Source of the DNA: an uncultured Peptococcaceae bacterium
Lineage (GTDB): Bacteria > Bacillota > Peptococcia > Peptococcales > Peptococcaceae
NCBI GenBank assembly: GCA_900552455.1
Contig: URZX01000002.1
Location: forward strand, 128,648 to 192,647
Length of the DNA stretch: 64,000 bases
Reading direction: 5' to 3'
In this document: one piece after another, positions 24,073 to 33,100 of the stretch
Layout of the letters: each line of letters opens with the position of its first letter
Position numbering within the stretch: position 1 is the first letter of the stretch
Notes under the pieces: generated by a model
What the model was told of the DNA's origin: nothing
What the model saw: only the letters and a program-made list of their open reading frames with translations
The model's database searches: none
Position numbers and translations under genes: made by a program

Positions 24073-25442
24073 GGCATATAAATGCCCGATGGATAAACCA
24101 TCAGGCATAACAATTCACATGAAATTTTTAAAATAAAGATGCTCTCCAGACATTCCTCCCCCATGGGCTTTTTCTGTCCGTTTCGCGACAATCGCATCAC
24201 TGGAAGATTTTTCTTTGGTTTTCCATCTGGAAAAACCTCCTTTCCTACGCTGAACTTCCATGTCAACGCCGCAGTATAATTATTCCACAAATCCTGATAG
24301 CGCCCAGACTGTGCCATCAATTCATCATGTGTGCCAGACTGGACAATTTTACCATGGTCTACCACAAGGATTTGGTCAGCATTACGAATTGTCGAAAGAC
24401 GGTGTGCAATCATAATGACTGTTTTGCCTTTCATCAATTCGGAAAGAGCCTGCTGGATAAGACGTTCATTTTCCGGGTCGCTGAAAGAGGTTGCCTCATC
24501 CAGTACCAGGATAGGGGCATTTTTCACAATGGCTCTTGCTATGGCAATGCGCTGAATCTGTCCACCGGAAAGTTTCACGCCGTCTTTACCAAACACGGTT
24601 TGATAGCCCTGCGGCAGTTCGGAAATAAATTCATGGCATTGAGCAGCTTTGGCGGCAGCTACAATTTCTTTTTCAGTTGCATTTGGATTTCCCATGCGGA
24701 TATTATCCAAAATACTCTGCTTAAACAGGAAATTGTCCTGGAATACAAAGCTGACGGTATCCATCAGATCGCCGGTACTCATATTACGGATGTCTACTCC
24801 GCCGATACGGATAGCCCCCTGTTCCACATCATAGAAACGGGGAAGCAAGCTGGCAATGGTGCTTTTACCGCCGCCGGATGGGCCGACAATGGCAGTAACC
24901 TTTCCCTGGGGTGCAGTAAAGAATACGAATTGTAACGCCGCATTTGCCTCATCCTCTGTATAGGAGAAGGTTACATGATCATAAACAACATCGTATGCAG
25001 ACGGTTTCTGAGAAATGTCCTTTTCCGAAATCTCCGGTTCTGCCAGAACTTGGTCCATGTGTTCCACTGCATTGCCTACCTGCATGGCATTGACAGAAGC
25101 ATACAGCACTTTCATTAGGATTGAAGCAATCACTGGCACAAAGATCAGATAGAAAATAAAGGAAGTAGCAAATGACTGGTAATCGTTTGTGGAGCTGCCA
25201 ATCCAAATACCCACCGGGATGATAAACAGATAAATCCCGTTAAGGGCGGCTGTAAAGGCTGCCGTCATCAATTCCTGGCTCAAAGAGTATGGGATGACGG
25301 TTTTCGTGTAATTCTTGATAGAATCATGCAGGCGTTTAAAAGAGAATGCCGTCTGCTTGAACGCTTTGACTACTGCAATTCCCCGGATGTATTCCACAGA
25401 GGCATTGCTCATATCCTCCAAAGAAGTTTGATAGTCCTCCAT
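24042..25442 (-). pseudogene. ABC half-transporter, C-terminal part after frameshift
   Basis: Continues the membrane domain of the preceding frame (EDYQTSLEDMSNASVEYIRGI), then a full ATPase: Walker A VGPSGGGKST, signature KLSGGQIQRIAIARA, Walker B ILVLDEATSFSDPENE and H-loop IAHRLSTIRNAD. The expected protein end is near WNNYTAALTWKFSVGKE. About 65 further residues rich in Cys and Met look like a misread extension, suggesting a second frame change near 24235. The frame ends inside the methyltransferase promoter. Without its N-terminal half it is unlikely to make a working transporter unless the frameshift is corrected. Confidence 0.75.
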
Positions 25443-26047
25443 CAATTTTTTGTTTTATTACCGCCGGAAGTCACACCATACACCAGGAAAGAAACAATAA
25501 TTCCCACGAAGGTTGCCAAACCAAAGCGCCAGTCCACCGCAAAAACCAACACCAGCATGACAATTGGCGCCACAAACGCAGAAATCATGTTGGGAAGATC
25601 ATGAGCGATAAATCCTTCCAGACTCTCAATGTTGTCATCCATGATCTTTCGCAGTTTGCCGCTTCCCATTTTCAAATGATACCCCAGTGGCAGCTTTGTG
25701 ATGTGAGCTACATAATCCATTTTACATTGATACAACGTGCCATAAGCCGCAATGTGTGACAATGCCACAGACGCCGTATAAAGCAATACATTCAGAAGAA
25801 CTCCGCCAAGTGCCAGAGTGCCATATCCCAGCACTTTTGAAACATCTAAAGTATCAAAATCCGGATAGGCTCCCACAATTTCCTGAATGATAAAATAAAT
25901 AGCCAGATAGGGCAGAAACGACGCAGCCGTAGCCAGGGCAGAAAGAATCATTCCTCCCACCATAGGCGCTTTCTGCGTCATCGCCAGCTCCATGAGGCGA
26001 GGCAAGCCTTTTTTCGGTTTGATTTTTTGACTTCCCTGTTTTGCCAT
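25442..26047 (-). pseudogene. ABC half-transporter, N-terminal membrane part before frameshift
   Basis: 201 residues with the first membrane helices of a type IV ABC half-transporter related to the YbtP/IrtA group, including the coupling region ITKLPLGYHLKMGSGKLRKIMDDNIESLEGFIAHDLP. It ends at GGNKTKN and a stop. Adding one A to the A6 run near 25450-25456 restores a continuous frame (GGNKTKKLMEDYQTS) into the next entry, giving a normal transporter of about 600 residues. It is therefore a single-base deletion in a homopolymer: a true mutation, a slippage switch or a sequencing error. No partner half-transporter is adjacent. Confidence 0.8.
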
Positions 26048-26101
26048 AGAGATTTTCCTCGCTTTCCAATAAATAATGTCAGCATCAACTAACTAAATTT
26101 G

Positions 26102-26130
26102 ATTATAGCCATCATCCGTTTTTTCACCAA
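26102..26130 (-). promoter_or_regulatory. Promoter of the split ABC transporter gene
   Basis: Minus-strand TTGGTG, 17-bp spacer, TATAAT. Just downstream is TTTAGTTAGTTGATGCTGAC, which closely resembles the sequence in the YtrA-type operator region at 15.9 kb. Confidence 0.75.
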
Positions 26131-26184
26131 CTCTTTAGCAGGAAAAATGCTCCATCTGACAACCAGCTCGCATCCTGTATCTCT

Positions 26185-26247
26185 CGGCGTTGAACGCAAA
26201 ACGACCGCGACATTGATCACAACAGATCATGTCACGGTCGTTATTTT
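26185..26247 (+). repeat. Dispersed hairpin repeat copy 2
   Basis: TGAACGCA flank, then arms AACGACCGCGACAT-GATC and GATCATGTCACGGTCGTT (one mismatch and one bulge), and a TTATTTT tail on the plus strand; the minus strand has TTTTGCG. It follows the dtxR-like gene and could stop transcription in both directions. Confidence 0.8.
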
Positions 26248-26619
26248 CTATTTTTGCCTCTGCTCCACCGCCTTTGCAAGCTTTGAAAAACTTTCGCTGC
26301 TGATCGCGTGCTCCAACCGGCAGGCATCGGCTTCCGCTGTTTCAGGATCAACGCCTGCAGCGATGAGCCGCTCTGTGAAAAAACGATGGCGCGCATAGAT
26401 TTCTTCTGCAATCTTGCGACCTGCGTCGGTCAGATAGAGGAAATGATCCTCGTCCATCTCGAGAAAGCCGCCGTCACGCAAAACCGCCACCGCCCGGCAT
26501 ACGCTTGGTTTCGACACGCTCATCTGACGGGCCACATCCACAGAGCGCACCATGCCGCACTGCTTTTGCAGAATGAGGATGGTTTCCAGGTAATCCTCGC
26601 CGGATGCGTGAAGTTTCAT
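26248..26619 (-). CDS. DtxR/MntR-family metal-dependent regulator
   Basis: A 123-residue regulator with the DtxR winged helix (ASGEDYLETILIL, then RSVDVARQMSVSKPSVCRAVAVLRDGGFL, then YLTDAGRKIAEEI) and the helical metal-binding/dimerisation domain (RHRFFTERLIAAGVDPETAEADACRLEHAIS) with its conserved Glu, Cys and His ligands. It lacks the C-terminal SH3-like domain, like MntR. It should bind DNA when loaded with Mn2+ or Fe2+. The gene is last in the operon and overlaps the ABC gene by four bases (ATGA), which links that transporter pair to metal homeostasis. Confidence 0.9.
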   Translation of the reverse strand: MKLHASGEDYLETILILQKQCGMVRSVDVARQMSVSKPSVCRAVAVLRDGGFLEMDEDHFLYLTDAGRKIAEEIYARHRFFTERLIAAGVDPETAEADACRLEHAISSESFSKLAKAVEQRQK

Positions 26620-28367
26620 TTTTCCTCCTTTGACTCGGCCAGTTTCCAGCCGATCGCCGCCTGTCTGGCTGATACAAAATCAGCATACAGGCCCTTTTGC
26701 TGGATCAATTCTGCATGCGTGCCGCGCTGGACGATATGCGCATTATCCAGCACAAGGATCTGGTCGGCGTGACGCACGGTGTTAAGCTGGTGAGCGATCA
26801 TGATCACAGTTTTGCCACGCGCGAGAGCGGCGAAAGCGGCCTGAAGCTCGGCTTCGTTTTCAGGATCGACGCTCGAGGTGGCCTCGTCGAGGATGATGAT
26901 CGGTGCGTCTTTCAATATCGCGCGGGCGATCGAAATACGCTGGCGCTCGCCACCAGAGAGGGTAGCGCCGCCTTCACCGATAACGGTGTCGTAGCCCTGG
27001 GGGAACTGCATGATAAAATCGTGGCAGCAGGCAGCCCGAGCTGCGCGGACGACTTCTTCCCGGCTGGCGTTCGGCTTGCCGAAGCGAATGTTGTTTTCAA
27101 TGGTGTCGGCGAACAGATAGACATTCTGGAAAACCATGCTGATTTGATTCATCAGGCTCTCGAGGGTGTACGCGCGCACATCGTGCCCGCCAATGGCGAT
27201 ACTGCCGCTCTCTACATCCCAGAAACGAGCGATGAGGTGGCAGAGGGTTGTCTTGCCGCTGCCGCTTGGGCCAACGATGGCGCAGGTGCTGCGATCCGGG
27301 ATGATCAGCGAGACATCGTGCAGCACAGGCTTGTTCTCGTAGGCGAAATCCACATGGTCGAAAACGATGGTATGATCCTGCGGCTCGAAGGCGCGTGCGC
27401 CATCGTCCATCTCTGGAATTTCGTCGACCTCGTCAGCTTGATCGATGGAGCTTGCCACGAGGCGCAATCCGGCGACAGCACTCCCGGCAGATTGAATCTG
27501 GGAAAATACCATGAAAGCGACGACGACAGTCATGAGCGCATCCGCCAGGCCAAACGTCCCAGCCAGGTAGAACCACACGGCGCAAGCGATCATGGCCACA
27601 GAAAAGAGATGGAGCACGATCTCCTGTAGCGCGATGTAAGGGCAGAGACTTTTTTCAATAGCGAGGTTGGCGCGGGCACTTTCCGTCAGCGCCGCACGCA
27701 CGCGACCGTCACCCTTACCAGTGAGATTGAAGGATTTGATCACGCTCATGCCCTGGAGCTGTTCGAGCACAGCGTCAACCATCACCGTTTCAGATGCCTG
27801 ACGCTTTGGCGCGAGGGCTTGAGATTTTTTCTCCATGGCCGAGAGCACAACGAGATACACCGCCACACCGAACACGGCGATAAGACCAATGCGCCAGTCA
27901 AACGCGAGAAGGCAGAGCACGAAAACGACAGAGTTGATAAACCCGCTCATCATATTGACAAGCACCACCGGCCCCTGCGTCTCGACCATTTCGAGCACGG
28001 TAGTGGTGACGCCAGTGAGGGCACCGAGGCTTTTGTCGTTGAAGTATCCCATCGGCACACGCTTGAGCTTGTCGCCAATGGCAACGCGCCGATTTGCCAC
28101 CATAAAATACCCTGCATGGGTCTGCTGAAGCTGAGTAAAGCGGTTCGTGACAGCGCGCCCTGCGATGCTCACGAGGATCAACGCCAGCGCGATCCAGACA
28201 GTGCGGTTTGTTGTGTCATGGTCAGTTAGCGCAAGGATTACAAAATATATCGCTGCCACTTGCAGCATATGGAACACCGCAAAAATGAAGCTGCCAAAAA
28301 TCGACGTGCGAATGTTTTGCTGTTCATCTCCGGCAAACTGCCAGATCTTTTTCAATACCTCAATCAT
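26616..28367 (-). CDS. ABC half-transporter (membrane plus ATPase), second of pair
   Basis: A 583-residue protein with six membrane helices (about 15-290) followed by an ATPase: Walker A VGPSGSGKTT, signature TLSGGERQRISIARA, Walker B PIIILDEATSSVDPENE and H-loop IAHQLNTVRHAD. It pairs with the upstream half-transporter. Family resemblance is to YbtP/YbtQ and IrtA/IrtB, exporter-fold proteins that import metal-siderophores, although members that export peptides or drugs exist. Start and stop overlap both neighbours by four bases. Flanking DtxR and TetR genes point to metal or stress control. Confidence 0.9.
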   Translation of the reverse strand: MIEVLKKIWQFAGDEQQNIRTSIFGSFIFAVFHMLQVAAIYFVILALTDHDTTNRTVWIALALILVSIAGRAVTNRFTQLQQTHAGYFMVANRRVAIGDKLKRVPMGYFNDKSLGALTGVTTTVLEMVETQGPVVLVNMMSGFINSVVFVLCLLAFDWRIGLIAVFGVAVYLVVLSAMEKKSQALAPKRQASETVMVDAVLEQLQGMSVIKSFNLTGKGDGRVRAALTESARANLAIEKSLCPYIALQEIVLHLFSVAMIACAVWFYLAGTFGLADALMTVVVAFMVFSQIQSAGSAVAGLRLVASSIDQADEVDEIPEMDDGARAFEPQDHTIVFDHVDFAYENKPVLHDVSLIIPDRSTCAIVGPSGSGKTTLCHLIARFWDVESGSIAIGGHDVRAYTLESLMNQISMVFQNVYLFADTIENNIRFGKPNASREEVVRAARAACCHDFIMQFPQGYDTVIGEGGATLSGGERQRISIARAILKDAPIIILDEATSSVDPENEAELQAAFAALARGKTVIMIAHQLNTVRHADQILVLDNAHIVQRGTHAELIQQKGLYADFVSARQAAIGWKLAESKEEK

Positions 28368-30106
28368 TTTGCGTCACCATCCTTTCCACCAATATGTGCC
28401 AACCACATCTCGCGGTAGAGCGCGCAAGTGTCAAGCAATGCCTCGTGCCTGCCACTTGTGACGATGCAGCCCTTATCAACGACACAGATCTGGTCAGCGT
28501 CCACGATCGTCGAGAGGCGATGTGCCACCACAATGACCGTCTTCCCGCGCACCAGCTGCGCCACGGCTTGCTGGATAATCGCTTCATTTTCAGGATCGAT
28601 GTAGGCAGTGGCTTCGTCAAGAATGACGACAGGCGCGTCCTTGAGCATCGCGCGGGCAATTGTGATGCGCTGGCGTTCGCCGCCGGAAAGATGCGCCCCA
28701 CCGCCGCCAACGCGGGTGTCGTAACCGTTCTCCAGATTGCGGATAAAATCGTCGCAGCCCGCAAGCTTTGCCACCTGCTCTACTTCGGCGTCACTGGCGC
28801 TCGGGCGACCCATGCGGATGTTCTCGCGCACCGTGTCGTCAAAAAGGTAGGTGTCCTGCGCAACGAAAGCGATCTGATCATAGAGCTGGGCCAACGGAAT
28901 CTCGCGCAGATCGTGCCCAGCCAAGGTGATCCGCCCCTCGGGCGCATCCCAGAAGCCTGCGATCAGTTTGGCGATCGTCGATTTTCCACTGCCGCTCGGC
29001 CCCACCAGCGCCGTCATGCTGCCAGCCGGAATCTCGAGGCTCACGTCGTGCAAAATCTCCTCGTCCTCGTGATAGCCAAAGGACACATGCGAAAGCGTGA
29101 TGTCCATCTGGCCAAGGGCGACCATTGCCGCGCCATGGTCCTGCTCCGGTGCTGCGAGGATGGCGTCCACTTCGCCAACCGTCGTTCCCACCTTTGCCAG
29201 ATCATCGACGAAATTCATCGCCGCTAAAAGCGGCCCGGCGATTCCCAGCGAAAGGATGATCGTTGTAATGAAGGTCTCCATCTCCAGACTTCCACTCTGG
29301 TAGAGCAGCCAGCCCACCGGCAAAACCGTCACCAGCGTCGTCGGCGACACCGCGCGGGAGATGGAAATTGGCAGCTGACAACTTTTCATCCAGTTGTAGA
29401 AATAGGCCGCGTTTGCCACGACCCGCTCGGCAAATTTCGCGTAGGACGCGCGTCCCTGGTTGAACGCCTTGATGACCTCGATGCCACCGATGTATTCGAC
29501 GATCGCTGCGTTCATCTCCTGTCCCACCTTGACCGAGCCAGCATACTGCGCGCCATAATTTTTCATCGCCGGCATCATGAACGCCATCCCCACCGGAATC
29601 GACACCAGAGAAAGCAGCGCCATGCGCCAGTCGAGCACCAGCAGATAGATGAAGATCGCCACAGGCGCCACGATGTTTGCCGTCATCTCCGGCAGAAGAT
29701 GCGCCAGCGGCCGCTCCATGCTCGCCACCTGATCGACGATCACCTGCTTCAGCTCTCCGCTCGGCGTATCGATCATCACCCCCAGCGGAAGTTTTGGCAA
29801 CTTGGCAAGAATCTGCGCGCGTACTTGCCGCAATATATCAAACGTTGCTGTATGACTCATCCCCAGCGCCCACGTATACGGTACTGCCCGCAAAACAAAA
29901 CCCGCAAGCGCCAACGCGCACCACCAGAGATAGCCATTCATCGCCGTCTCACCATGGAGCAGACCGATGATGATTTGCGCCGCAGCGATATACGGCAGCA
30001 TTCCACAAAGCACACCGACACAGGCTGTGAAAATCGCCCGCGCCAGACGACTATGCTCCGCCGCACCCATTTCCCACAAGCGCAACAAAGCTGATTTCGT
30101 ATCCAT
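28364..30106 (-). CDS. ABC half-transporter (membrane plus ATPase), first of pair
   Basis: A 580-residue protein built like its partner, with a membrane domain (about 20-300), coupling motif LPKLPLGVMIDTPSGELKQV, Walker A VGPSGSGKST, signature HLSGGERQRITIARA, Walker B PVVILDEATAYIDPENE and H-loop VAHRLSTIVDAD. Both ATP sites of the heterodimer keep the catalytic glutamate. The start has GGAGG seven bases upstream and lies 90 bp after the TetR gene, beyond a terminator. Confidence 0.9.
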   Translation of the reverse strand: MDTKSALLRLWEMGAAEHSRLARAIFTACVGVLCGMLPYIAAAQIIIGLLHGETAMNGYLWWCALALAGFVLRAVPYTWALGMSHTATFDILRQVRAQILAKLPKLPLGVMIDTPSGELKQVIVDQVASMERPLAHLLPEMTANIVAPVAIFIYLLVLDWRMALLSLVSIPVGMAFMMPAMKNYGAQYAGSVKVGQEMNAAIVEYIGGIEVIKAFNQGRASYAKFAERVVANAAYFYNWMKSCQLPISISRAVSPTTLVTVLPVGWLLYQSGSLEMETFITTIILSLGIAGPLLAAMNFVDDLAKVGTTVGEVDAILAAPEQDHGAAMVALGQMDITLSHVSFGYHEDEEILHDVSLEIPAGSMTALVGPSGSGKSTIAKLIAGFWDAPEGRITLAGHDLREIPLAQLYDQIAFVAQDTYLFDDTVRENIRMGRPSASDAEVEQVAKLAGCDDFIRNLENGYDTRVGGGGAHLSGGERQRITIARAMLKDAPVVILDEATAYIDPENEAIIQQAVAQLVRGKTVIVVAHRLSTIVDADQICVVDKGCIVTSGRHEALLDTCALYREMWLAHIGGKDGDAK

Positions 30107-30151
30107 AATTCAGCCTCCATTCTATAAGCTATAACTAACTCTCACTTCTAT

Positions 30152-30190
30152 AAAAAACTGTGCCCACGGGCCCGATCGAGCACAGTTTTT
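30152..30190 (-). terminator. Intrinsic terminator after the TetR gene
   Basis: Arms AAAAACTGTGC and GCACAGTTTTT, T-rich on both strands, so probably bidirectional. It separates the tetR-like gene from the ABC pair, which then needs read-through or its own start near the TTAGTTA sequence at about 30131-30140. Confidence 0.8.
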
Positions 30191-30195
30191 AGCGA

Positions 30196-30819
30196 TCATT
30201 CGGCGGCGTCGAATACCGTCTCGAAACCTTTCATATGATAGCGGTTGAGCAAGCGGATATATTTGATTGCCGCTTCCTTCGTCATTTCATGGCGCACCAC
30301 TTCAAACATGCCGTTGAAATACGCCGTCACGATAATATGGATAAATTCTTCTGTGACGATCCCGCACTTCACGCTTTCGCAGCCGATGACCGCCATGTAT
30401 TTGTAGGTGTAGTCCACCTCGATCTCCACCAGTTCGTCAACGAAGTGTGCAAAGCGCGTGCCTTCCGCACCTTCCAGGAGAATCTGGAAAATGTCGAAGT
30501 GATCGTAAATATAATCGAGCATCGCCATCTGCTGCGTCTGCGTGTAGCTGCCCATTTCCTGTTCCTGCACGCTGGCGTCAAAATTGTGGAAGCGTTCCTG
30601 AATCTCCAAAAACATCTCCTTGAGCGCACCCGCCACCGGTGCCACCAGCGCAGAAAACAGCCCCTCCTTGTCACCGAAGCGCGTGTAAATCGATCCTGTG
30701 CTCGTGCCGGCGCGCTCAGCAATCGTGCGCAGCGACGCATCCTTATAGCCTTTCGCGAGAAATTCCTCCTCGGCACAGCGCAGCACCGCCTCGTAAACAC
30801 CTTCGATCTGTCTGGCCAT
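30196..30819 (-). CDS. TetR/AcrR-family transcriptional regulator
   Basis: A 207-residue repressor. The N-terminal helix-turn-helix (about 10-55) contains AEEEFLAKGYKDASLRTIAERAGTSTGSIYTRFGDKEGLF, a textbook TetR domain. The remaining helices form a ligand-binding and dimerisation domain of no obvious specificity. The start MARQIE has AGGAGATGG upstream; a longer frame would begin within the operator. The perfect inverted repeat between promoter and start indicates autoregulation, and the downstream ABC pair is the likely target. Confidence 0.92.
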   Translation of the reverse strand: MARQIEGVYEAVLRCAEEEFLAKGYKDASLRTIAERAGTSTGSIYTRFGDKEGLFSALVAPVAGALKEMFLEIQERFHNFDASVQEQEMGSYTQTQQMAMLDYIYDHFDIFQILLEGAEGTRFAHFVDELVEIEVDYTYKYMAVIGCESVKCGIVTEEFIHIIVTAYFNGMFEVVRHEMTKEAAIKYIRLLNRYHMKGFETVFDAAE

Positions 30820-30840
30820 CTGACCATCTCCTTTCATTTC

Positions 30841-30866
30841 AAAACAGTGTTTCATAACACTGTTTT
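30841..30866. promoter_or_regulatory. TetR operator (perfect inverted repeat)
   Basis: Arms AAAACAGTGTT and AACACTGTTTT (11 bp each, no mismatch) around TCAT, directly downstream of the -10 element of the tetR-like gene. Confidence 0.8.
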
Positions 30867-30867
30867 G

Positions 30868-30896
30868 AGTATAACGTAAGCTTCCGCTCACGTCAA
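30868..30896 (-). promoter_or_regulatory. Promoter of the TetR-type regulator
   Basis: Minus-strand TTGACG, 17-bp spacer, TATACT. The -35 overlaps the stop codon of the upstream EcfA gene. Confidence 0.8.
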
Positions 30897-32398
30897 GCAT
30901 CTGACGTAGATTTTTTCCTTCTATCTCCGAGAAAATAATCGCTCACCCTTGCCACGCCATCTGCATCGAGCACATACTGTGCACAGATTTTCCCGCCTGC
31001 GATCTCCACAATATCCGTACAGCAGGCGCAGATGAGCTCGATGTCGTGTGTGATCACGAATACGCTCACGCCGCGTGCGCAAAGGGATCGCAGCATCTCT
31101 GCCACCTCGCGCATGTGGCGCAAGTCCAGCCCGCTCGTGGGCTCATCGAAAACGAGCAGCTCACGCCCACTTGCCAGCGCCGAAGCGATGGCGACGCGTT
31201 GCTTCTGACCACCGGAAAGAGACTGCGGATGCCGCTCCGCGAGCGCCAGCAGATCGAGCCCGGCAAGAATCTCCTCCGCCTGCGCTTTATCCGGTGCATC
31301 CATGCTCAGGAGCACCTCCTCCATCACGCTTTCTGTGAAAAGCTGGTGGCCTGTCTCCTGCATCACCATGTAGGCGCGATGCAACCGATCCTTCGCCGTC
31401 AGTCTCTCATTTCGCCAGGTGACAACGCCGCAGCGCTTCTCAAGGCCGCAGAAGCAGCGCGCGAAAGTCGATTTCCCCGCGCCGTTGTCACCAATAATGC
31501 CGCAGATGCGCCCCCCTGGCAACGTCGCGCGATCGATGTCGAGCCGCTCCGCCCCTTCTTTACGTGTGCCCTTTCGGGGATAGGTGAAGTGGAAATTCTC
31601 CAGCACAATCTGCTCCGCTGGCGTAAGCGTAAAAGGCAGTGGCACCAGCTGCGCAAGATCGTATGCGCGCAGGCCCAACGCCGAACGCTCCTCGTCAGGC
31701 AGCGCCGCAAATTCTGCTGCCGTCCAGTCGTGGATAACGCGCCCATCATCGAGATAAACAAAACGGTCCGCGATGCCGCGCAGGTAATAGAGCCGATGCT
31801 CCGAGATCACGATCGTTTTTCCCTGCGCCTTCCACTGTGCCAGCACCATCCGCAAAGCTTCGGTGGAGCGGGCATCGAGATTCGCCGAGGGCTCGTCCAG
31901 CACAAACACCGCCGGATCCATCATTGCCGCTCCGGCGCAGGCGATGCGCTGCTTCTGTCCGCCAGAGAGGGCAAAAATGCTGCGGTCCATCAGTGCTTCC
32001 AAATGAAAATCCTGCACCGTTTTCGCCAACCGTTCACGGATCCGTTCCTCCGGCCAGCCGAGATTCTCCGGCCCGAAGGTCACCTCGCTCGTCGTGTCAA
32101 CGTTGAAAAATTGCGAGCGTGGATTCTGGAACACACTCCCAACAACCGCCGCCGTGTCATAGAGCGGCTCGACACTGACATTGCGCCCGTCCACCAGGAC
32201 ACAGCCCGAAAGGACCCCCTCATAATAATGAGGGATCAGCCCATTGATGAGACGCGTCAGCGTCGTCTTGCCACAACCCGATACCCCGCAGAGCACCACA
32301 CATTCGCCCTCGGGAATCTCCAGATCGATCCCTCGCACCCCAGCCCCGCCTTCCGTCGCGCTGCCGTAAAGGAAACTCACATTTTCAAAACGGATCAT
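30893..32398 (-). CDS. ECF transporter ATPase with two fused ATP-binding domains (module 1)
   Basis: A 501-residue protein in which two EcfA-like domains are fused. Domain 1 has Walker A GVSGCGKTT, ALSGGQKQRIACAGA and VFVLDEPSANLD. Domain 2 has GDNGAGKST, SLSGGQKQRVAIASA and LLVFDEPTSGLD. The fusion provides both sites needed by an ECF importer. The ATG chosen has AAAGGAG nine bases upstream. It is last in the S-T-A operon and probably also serves the second S/T pair, which has no ATPase of its own. Confidence 0.9.
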   Translation of the reverse strand: MIRFENVSFLYGSATEGGAGVRGIDLEIPEGECVVLCGVSGCGKTTLTRLINGLIPHYYEGVLSGCVLVDGRNVSVEPLYDTAAVVGSVFQNPRSQFFNVDTTSEVTFGPENLGWPEERIRERLAKTVQDFHLEALMDRSIFALSGGQKQRIACAGAAMMDPAVFVLDEPSANLDARSTEALRMVLAQWKAQGKTIVISEHRLYYLRGIADRFVYLDDGRVIHDWTAAEFAALPDEERSALGLRAYDLAQLVPLPFTLTPAEQIVLENFHFTYPRKGTRKEGAERLDIDRATLPGGRICGIIGDNGAGKSTFARCFCGLEKRCGVVTWRNERLTAKDRLHRAYMVMQETGHQLFTESVMEEVLLSMDAPDKAQAEEILAGLDLLALAERHPQSLSGGQKQRVAIASALASGRELLVFDEPTSGLDLRHMREVAEMLRSLCARGVSVFVITHDIELICACCTDIVEIAGGKICAQYVLDADGVARVSDYFLGDRRKKSTSDA

Positions 32399-32413
32399 TC
32401 GCCCCAACTCCTT

Positions 32414-33100
32414 TCATCTAGCACACAAAAATACCACAAAGCTCCCCACGCAGAGCGCAAGAGCCAGCACATCCCAGCCACCGAAGCCGACGTGCTTCGC
32501 GCGCGTGCGCACCACCGGCGCACCAAGGCCGCGGGCGAGGGCCGCAGCTGCAAGCTCGTCGCCAATCTTCACGATCCGGATCACCAGCGGCACCACCCGA
32601 TAAGTGAAAAGCGCCTCCGGCCCCACGCGCCCCAGCCTGATCCCGCGCATGCGCATGGCATCGCGGATGGCGCAGTATTCTTCGCCCATCGTCGGGAAAA
32701 AGCGAAAGATCACCGCCAGTGGGATCAGCACCTTCTCGCTCACATGTAGCCGCCCCATCGCCGTGAGAAATTCACTCACCGACGTCGTCGTGACAAAGTA
32801 GGCCCCGACCATGATGCCCGGCGCAAAGCGCGTCATGATCGATGTCAGCGCCAGCACCGCAAAGGCCGACAACCCATGCAGCGAAGAAAAGGCGATGCGC
32901 TCCGCCAAAAAACAGAGCGCATAGAAAAGAAGATATTTGCTTGCCATCTGCCAGCGCCCGGCGCTCAGGATCAGCACAAATGGCACCAGACTGAGCAGCA
33001 TTTTTACCGCAAGCATCGCGCCTTCATTGCTCGCTCCCAACATCAGTGTTGTCACTGTGAAGAGCAACGCCAGCTTTGTCCGTGGATCCAGCCGCAGCAT
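32414..33100 (-). CDS. ECF transporter transmembrane subunit EcfT (module 1)
   Basis: A 228-residue CbiQ/EcfT-family protein starting MLRLDPRTKLALLF. It has about five membrane segments and two coupling motifs, DAMRMRGIRLGR and ALARGLGAPV, which contact the two ATPase domains. The start overlaps the S-subunit stop as TGATG, an arrangement repeated in the other two modules. It scaffolds the S subunit and transmits ATP-driven motion. Confidence 0.9.
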   Translation of the reverse strand: MLRLDPRTKLALLFTVTTLMLGASNEGAMLAVKMLLSLVPFVLILSAGRWQMASKYLLFYALCFLAERIAFSSLHGLSAFAVLALTSIMTRFAPGIMVGAYFVTTTSVSEFLTAMGRLHVSEKVLIPLAVIFRFFPTMGEEYCAIRDAMRMRGIRLGRVGPEALFTYRVVPLVIRIVKIGDELAAAALARGLGAPVVRTRAKHVGFGGWDVLALALCVGSFVVFLCAR

